Shown here one piece after another: positions 57,603 through 64,000 of a DNA stretch of 64,000 nt. The translations under genes and the position numbers were made by a program. The notes under the pieces are model-generated. The model was given only the letters and a program-made list of their open reading frames with translations, made no database searches and had not been told where the DNA came from. Positions within the stretch are counted from its first letter, which is position 1. The number at the start of each line of letters is the position of its first letter. The stretch is from Collybia mongolica (taxonomy: Eukaryota > Basidiomycota > Agaricomycetes > Agaricales > Clitocybaceae), in assembly GCA_013420905.1 (NCBI GenBank), contig JAAXNY010000008.1:1798001-1862000 (forward strand), written 5' to 3'.

Positions 57603-59018
57603 GACCGCTGCGTAGTGGTCGTGCGGAGGGTGAGAAGAAGAGGGGAAGATGGGAATGGGAACGGATAACCTGGATGTGCAATAAATAAAAGGATCGAACC
57701 ATCATCCGATCACCCAATATTGTACCACGTTCCCATGGGTCACAATTCTTACATCCCGCCTCCCGAAAGTCAAACGTAAACACACACTCTCGTGCACGCG
57801 GTTCAAGGTGTTCGTCAACACGTAAATCTTACATGAATTGTCCACAAACACGCCCTGTTTTACTTGACGAACTACTACTCAACACACTAATTCACTTTCT
57901 CAATATTGGGTTTATATGCAGGTATCTTCCACTATGCAAGGCTTCAGGAAGCAATGTAATGACAACCACTATAATTTGGACAATATATTGGGCCCTTCGA
58001 CGCCACAAACAGAAGTGGTTTTGTCTTGCCCCCTTTGCCGAGGTGTTGCCCGAGGTGCCGCCTATTTGAAAGGCGTATAAACGAGAGAGGCATCACCTGC
58101 CATCGTCATGAATATTTTGTCTGGAAAAGATACATGTATTTTGTAATCATACTTTAAGTGTTAACGGACGACGCTCCTAGAAGGTGAGGTATCGGTTCAT
58201 GAAAGTCTTACTTTTCGGCGGTGAATGTACAGTGTACCAATCGCTCCTTGCGTATCAACGCACTCACTACTTTTGGCCCAATAGCTAGAATTCTGAGTAG
58301 CCGACACATCTCTCCCGAAGGATCACCTTCTGCCCGATTATTAAAATACCTCTTATCTCTGGAACGCCATATGGTAGGTCGCGATCATGCAAAAGCGACA
58401 AAAATATTCCCGAGACAAATAGCTGTAGTGCTTAAGAGACGCTCTGGTATGCGTATGTCTGCGTATGTATTTAACTGAAATTGCTCCCCAAACGTTTATA
58501 CTCATTTGAGTCATCACCACCGAACGCGGTGATAGCAGCCGCAATAGTACTTCTGTAATGAGAAGGGTTTACTCGGCGTATGACATTCTTTATCCACAAA
58601 TAAGCCCTGCCGTCGCCCCACTCTGACGGTTAGCGACTCCGATCTTGTTCTATAATTTGCTGGTGAGGAAGTAGATTTCGTTATTTGTTGACTTCTATAA
58701 AGTTATAGGGGCTGGCGGTTGGCGAGTCTAAGTAATTTTGTTCTCCCCCAATATGTGTGAACCAATTGTCTTCATTAAAAGTATATAGAGGTTCGTCTCG
58801 GGACTACTCTGATCTCACAAATATGGGTTCTGTCGGTCTGGAAGAAAAAAGACTAATGATCCAAGAATAAATACATAGCAGTGGTCTAAGTTTCGTAAGA
58901 GATACAGGAGGTATGAGTGTTGATACATTATCTGGAAATGACAGTATAAGGTGGAATACCGGAATCATTAATGATGTTGCAATACTTACAACATGTAGCA
59001 GGTGTCGGGCGCAGTATT
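57603..59018. other. Intergenic, with a short possible zinc-motif remnant
   Basis: No firm gene. A 48-codon plus-strand frame at about 57,936-58,079 (NLDNILGPSTPQTEVVLSCP then LCRGVARGAA) contains a CPLC motif and could be a remnant or last exon of a zinc-binding protein. The rest is AT-rich with nothing recognised. Confidence 0.35.
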
Positions 59019-59467
59019 TCAGTATCTTTCAGCGAGAAGCACTATGCAAGTCGCAAAGACTGCGCCGACTACAACAGTCATGATGGCGAGGTGTGGGCTG
59101 AGGTATTTTGGGTAAGGGTATGTAATACAAGTATTGGACATACGTACTTAGTAGCTACAAGGAATGCCCGCATATTGCGCAAGTCTTTGTATCCACTATG
59201 ATACTCCCAGGCTCCAGCCATGATTGCGGCGACGGATGCAACTACTTGAACAACGGCGAGCGGTATACCATCTTCGTTTTGGGGCTCAGGTATACCTTCT
59301 GCATCTGGTACCAACCGGGCGCGAAGTAATATTGATGAAGAGAGTAGAGAGAGTAAGAGGGCGAGCTTCAAGTGTGACAGAAGATTTCGTTCTAACATAC
59401 AAAAATCCCGAGCAGTACTGCCTGCATTTTCGACCATATGTGGTGGGAGTAGGGCATTGGAGTTCAT
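59019..59467 (-). CDS. DUF202 family membrane protein
   Basis: Short integral membrane protein with three membrane segments, of the DUF202 family found in fungal vacuolar transporter chaperone subunits and small standalone proteins. The start MNSNALLPPHMVENAGSTAR leads into the family signature ENAGSTARDFCMLERNLLSH, then LKLALLLSLLSSSILLRARL (TM1), LAVVQVVASVAAIMAGAW (TM2), and after one intron (GTACGT...CTCAG) HLAIMTVVVGAVFATCIVLL (TM3). Stop TGA at 59019-59021. The family ARD-x4-ER core is intact. Function unknown. Divergent from the next gene with ~246 bp between starts. Confidence 0.88.
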
Positions 59468-59713
59468 AATTGTCGTAAATCCCGACTGCGAGGAAGACTG
59501 AGTAAAGTCGCGGCAGATTGGCCCATGTATCTATTTCTCATCAATTCTGTCATTTCCTGGTCACGGGCCTGGGAAAAATAACCACGTGATACCGCGGTTT
59601 CGTTGTTTGTCCAGATGTTTGGACGAAGTTGACTTCAGCACACAACAGTAACGACTCGGCGACCGTAAATCTGCAAGGACGGGTGGGAGGTTTAGCAATA
59701 ACTGAAACTACAA

Positions 59714-61678
59714 ATGGGATTCCTGAAACGCATATTCTCAATTGGGAGCAAGAAGAGCAAGAAACAGCCTCACATCATTCACGACATCAGCACAAGTTTG
59801 CGAACCATCGAAGAGGAGGAGCATGAAGCTGCTGTTGGTCGACTACTCAGATCCTCTTCAGCCCGCTTTGCAGTCGTATCTGAACTTGACTATACCTCGT
59901 TACCTCCCCTCCGTAAGCATGTTTGTGTTCGAGTTCGGATATCTAATTCAAATTTTCGCCCTTAGCACATCCAATTAATGAAGTACTTCAAACTCCAACT
60001 ACATCCATGGTCAGCATTGCAAGCACTAGCGTCAGTCAACGTGGTAAATATAGCGTTACTGTACATGGACGCAGGCAGCACACTGCCCCTGAGTATGTGC
60101 ATTTGACTCCTGAGCGTTGCATCTCTAGATCGGAGCGCCTCGGGGAAAATAGCCAGTTTTTGGGTCTTCGCTCTGATCCATCTGTTGCCAGTCTTCTTGA
60201 CATGTATGATGAACATGGTCATATTTCCCCTACCGCATTCTCCAACAGCCCTCCGTCCCCACAAAAGCGCGAACGTGCCCAAACCCATCGCAATGGTTCT
60301 ACATTGCGTCAACTCCTGGGTAATCCCTCGAGCGTTACCTCACGCAATGACACGAATGTTTTGGAAGGAGATATCTCTTGGGCTGAACGATTCTTAGGGT
60401 GAGTAATCAGTCAGTTTGGTTCAGGGTCACTGACGCACATCTACATATTCTAGGGAAGCCGAGAGTGCATCTTCCGCGTCCTCTCTTGGATTCTACACGC
60501 CAACTACACCTGACGCTCCCTTCCTAGACAATGACTTACATCCCAATCACGTCCACTATGATGCCACTATCTTTTCGGATTACGATCTTTCCATTACCAC
60601 TTTTGAAAATCCGGCTATATCTTCAATGGAAGTAGAACTCAGCGTGGGTGCTGAGTCGGTTACTTCCTTTGATAAGTTCCCAAAACTTCACGAACCTCAA
60701 ACGAATTTCGACCCAATTACACCTCGCAGAGCATCACAAGTTTTCAACTTTTTGACCGACAAACGACGCGCACTGGCAGCGGAGGACCAAGAAAGGTCAC
60801 TTCCAGAACTTCCGAGTGCATTCAATTATTCTTCCAATGAAGACCCCCCACTTCCAGAAGCTCATTCTCATTTCTCTGAGGCCTCATTCGACTCTGCCTA
60901 CATTCCTGCAGTTCCGGCGATATCCTCGCACTTTCATGATGCATCAGTTACCTTCCTTGATTATACTAGCGGATCATCACACATGCCAGATGTACTACCT
61001 CCTGAAACCTCGCCTTACAATCCAGCCCACGGCAAGATTGAAAATCAAGTCGAAGTTATCATGACTGCACCCACAAAAGTCATTGTGACCGCTCCCACAC
61101 CTTCTACCAACCGCAACAGTACCAGTTACCGAGCTCGAGGGCCTAGACTCCACTCTAGAAGACTTGCACCTGGTAGCTCAAAGCAACAACGTCCTACCCT
61201 GACTGATGACAACCCTTCAAGGTCAAATTCAACTATTTCGGTGGATCCTTTCACTCCTGTTCCTCCGCGTCGCAAACCCCAACTCCGCTCTGCATCACAA
61301 AATTCCTCAGTTTCAATATCTCTTGCAACAGACCAACCTCCACTAGAGAAGACGACTAGCTTCAGGAAAACCAGGCCCCGGTCAATATTGACCAAGCTGG
61401 ACAAAGAAAATGCAACGGGACTATCTGCAGTACCTCAAATGCCTACCACCCCACTACGCAGGAAATCTAAATCCAAATCGAGCCCTCGAGATTCGAGGTC
61501 ATTATTCCGTGTGGCTGTCACCCCAAGTATGTTTCGACCACCAGTAGGAATGGTTCCTTCGCCTGCATCGTCGTCGGAACTTTCTCCTGTTGGACGGCGA
61601 CTGATGACGGATTTGAGGCAACAACGCACAAAGGCCAGGGAAGCTGAGCGTGAGATGGGGAGTGGAAGATTAGCATAG
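59714..61678 (+). CDS. Disordered basidiomycete protein of unknown function
   Basis: Three exons. It starts MGFLKRIFSIGSKKSKKQPH; the glycine after Met and the basic run could support N-myristoylation and membrane contact (inference). A conserved-looking N-terminal block follows (LRSSSARFAVVSELDYTSLPPLPHPINEVL), across an intron that splices PPL|P. Then come a long S/T/P-rich region with RGKYSVTVHGRRQHTAPEY, SWAERFLGEAESASSASSLG and ITPRRASQVFNFLTDKRRAL, and a basic C-terminal region (TTPLRRKSKSKSSPRDSRSL...RRLMTDLRQQRTKAREAERE). No catalytic domain recognised. Overall it looks like a scaffold or regulatory protein. Confidence 0.8.
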
Positions 61679-64000
61679 ATGAAGTCTGGTACGAATAAGC
61701 GTTAGCGTTGAATGCCCCTTTTTTTTCGTTGTGTTTCTTTTTTTGAGTTTCTAGCTTTCTACCTGCTTTCGATATGTACAGTCGCGGACAACGAAACACG
61801 ACAAAAAAATGAAAAGCTTTCTCCTCCACGGCAACTTATCAGAATGCTCTTCAAAAAGTTTGGGGATATATTTAGGACCATTTACAGCCATGTTCATATT
61901 TATGTGGAATCGTGTCTTCAAAAATTCTGCAAGTTGGTGTTCTTTGGCTGTGGCTAGGTGGGCACTTTACTGATAATCAGTGAACAATAGTGGGAATTTT
62001 AAAGCACCACATACTATCTTGGTTCCATTGGCACACAGCTGTAAAGCAGGTTAGGGGATAAAAGGTTTATGGTGTGTTGGATGACACAGTAAAAAAAGAA
62101 GTCATGTTTAGTTGGTTCCTAGTCTAAAATTTCGACATAGTTGGGGAAAAGTCCTATATATATATCTGTCTATATTAAAGTACTACGGCCGTGTGAATTG
62201 ATTGTGACTAATCCTGACTAAGCGCTGACTAAGTCTGACAAAGCAGCAAAAAAGTTGTCTTATAAGTAGAGTGCTGACTAAGGATGACAAAGCAAGAAAA
62301 ATTGTTAAAGTCACATGCTATGTCACCTGCTCAAATCACCTGCTCAAATCACCTGCTCAAACCAGCTCAAGTCACCTGCCTCAAAACACAACATAACCAC
62401 CACATCACATGACCTCCAAAGCGCACAAAGTCAATAAATATTAACCCATCTGTATGCACACTTCCTCATAAATTTCAGATGCTCAAACTATTTTATGAAA
62501 AATACATTCAAATGGTGCTACTGCTCATGAAATTACAGACAGACAAAAATGAAAATGACTTTTACCTGACCAATTCTGCTATAAAACCTTTAATTCACAC
62601 AATATATTCCAAACAAACCCTATTTTAATTACATCATATTGCATTATATTTATTTAAAAAAAATGTTCTATCCAGGTCATGATCACATGCTAAGTCACCT
62701 GCCTCAAAACAAACATAATCACCTGCTTTACAGCACAGGATAACCACAACTAAAGTGGACTAAAGTCAACAAATATTATCTGTTATCCTTAACTTATTTG
62801 TGTGTATATCCTGCCTGACAAGTTTCAGATGCTCAACTAAAACAGTAAAATAGGTATTTAAATGGTGCTACTGCTTATAAAATTACAAATCAAGAATATA
62901 CAGACAAACATGGAAATGACTTTACCTAATCAATTCTGCCATCAAGCCTTTAATCAATGCAATGTATTCTGAGATTACAAATCCTGTTTTAAAACCTGAT
63001 ACATTATACACTAAAAAAAACTCTCTTTCCACCAAATACAATGATATAAACTCTTCCAAAATACTGGAAATAATTCCTGGAAATGCTAAGGTATGCATAC
63101 CACATTATAAATTCTGTTGCATATGACAGAATTGATGGAGCCACAGCATGTACCCCAATGAATACTTAAGCCCTATTCATGGATCATCACTACCTCTTTC
63201 TAAGCTTATATTTAAAGCAACTGGAATCCAATGCAAATCATTAAGTGAAATAGTATAATTGATTTCAAGAACTTTGAATAGAACTGATATTTGTTAAATT
63301 AAGCCAATATCAATCACCCTTCTATGCTGGATTATGTATGGCAACTAACAAATATGGTAGGACAATAACTACACAATGTTGGATCTGACCTTAGACTATT
63401 TGTATCCACAGTTTTGGGTTACAGTTCAACCAAGTTATGTATATATGATTGTTTATCTACAGAGGGGAAATATGGACATAAATATAGCAATAACACAAAT
63501 ATGGATGTGCAAGAGTAGGTTTGTAAGATCTGGAAGACAGGATAAAATAGGATATGACAATAATGCATAGGGTGGTTGACTAACTGCTGGATTTGTCACC
63601 TGCTCAAGTCACCTGCTTAAGTCACCCTTAATTACCACAATAAATTCTAACATTACATATCTTGCTTTAAAAACTAATACATTATATATTTAAAAAAAAA
63701 TCTATCCAGGTAACATGCTAAGACACATACTAATCACCTGATCTGCAACACCACATCACATGACCTCCAAAGCGGACTAAGTCAACAAATAACAAACAAT
63801 ACCTATTAACCTTAAGCTGCCTCATAAATTTCAGATGCTCAAACTGGAAAAAAAAAAGTATTTAAATGGTGCCACTACCCATAAAATTACAAATCAAAGT
63901 AGAACATGGAAAGCATGCAGATAAAAATGGAAATGAGTTTATCTGAGCAATTTGGTTGTTAATCCATAAATTAACATAAAATGTTCTAACACTACAAAGC
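61679..64000. repeat. AT-rich, CG-poor repeat array, runs off window
   Basis: After the 3' flank of the preceding gene, from about 62,160 the DNA becomes AT-rich with very few CG dinucleotides. At least three diverged copies of a ~370-400 bp unit are seen near 62,310, 62,685 and 63,700. Shared words are CACATGCTAAGTCACCTGC, ATTTCAGATGCTCAAACT, AAATGGTGCTACTGC and TTTAAAAAAAATNNTCTATCCAGGT. A tract of CTCAAATCACCTG repeats lies at 62,325-62,365. Copies 2 and 3 are separated by unrelated AT-rich DNA. No coding sequence recognised; probably transposon-derived. Confidence 0.55.

Overview
The window looks like nuclear DNA of a filamentous basidiomycete, most likely an Agaricomycete. Genes are intron-dense with short 45-100 bp introns (GT...AG, CTRAY-like branch points). 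The gene set is fungal (Zn2Cys6 regulator, vacuolar Gly-Xaa carboxypeptidase, Saf1-like F-box/RCC1 protein, DUF202 protein, ELMO protein, Arp8), and the transposons are of types common in such genomes. I could not name a species.

Layout. 0-10.7 kb is a compact housekeeping block: V-ATPase subunit G (+), a Zn2Cys6 regulator (-), a poorly resolved possible gene (+), ribosomal protein P2 (-) and uS19/S15 (+) head to head, and a vacuolar M20 carboxypeptidase (+). From 10.7 to 29.9 kb lies a nested transposon island: decayed coding remnants, a solo LTR broken by two later insertions (an ~0.86 kb element and an A-tailed 947 bp non-LTR insertion with a 15 bp target duplication), two more solo LTRs of that family, a foldback-like inverted repeat pair with a dead Tc1/mariner copy in its middle, a second inverted pair of ~0.9 kb elements, and a nearly intact 5.3 kb Ty1/copia element with 5 bp target duplications. 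The older island is almost free of CG dinucleotides; the copia element is CG-rich, so it is probably the youngest arrival.

29.9-44.6 kb returns to genes: Arp8 of the INO80 complex (+), a RING-finger protein (-), a long gene-poor stretch, an uncertain small gene (-), a single C2H2-finger regulator (+) and a Saf1-like F-box/RCC1 protein (+). A second small CG-free island at 44.9-45.7 kb sits between two tRNA-Pro copies and holds further tRNA-Pro fragments. 46.1-61.7 kb carries a disordered protein of unknown function (-), a secreted M28 aminopeptidase (+), an ELMO-domain protein (+), methylenetetrahydrofolate reductase (-), a DUF202 membrane protein (-) and another disordered protein (+). The last 2.3 kb is an AT-rich, CG-poor array of diverged repeats running off the window.

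The genes do not form one pathway. The strongest functional grouping is the divergent ribosomal protein pair P2/uS19, which probably shares one promoter region. The most unusual material is the foldback-like structure with tandem-repeat arms, the tRNA-Pro-bounded island, and the very small exons of the uS19 gene. I did not find a convincing new multi-gene system.
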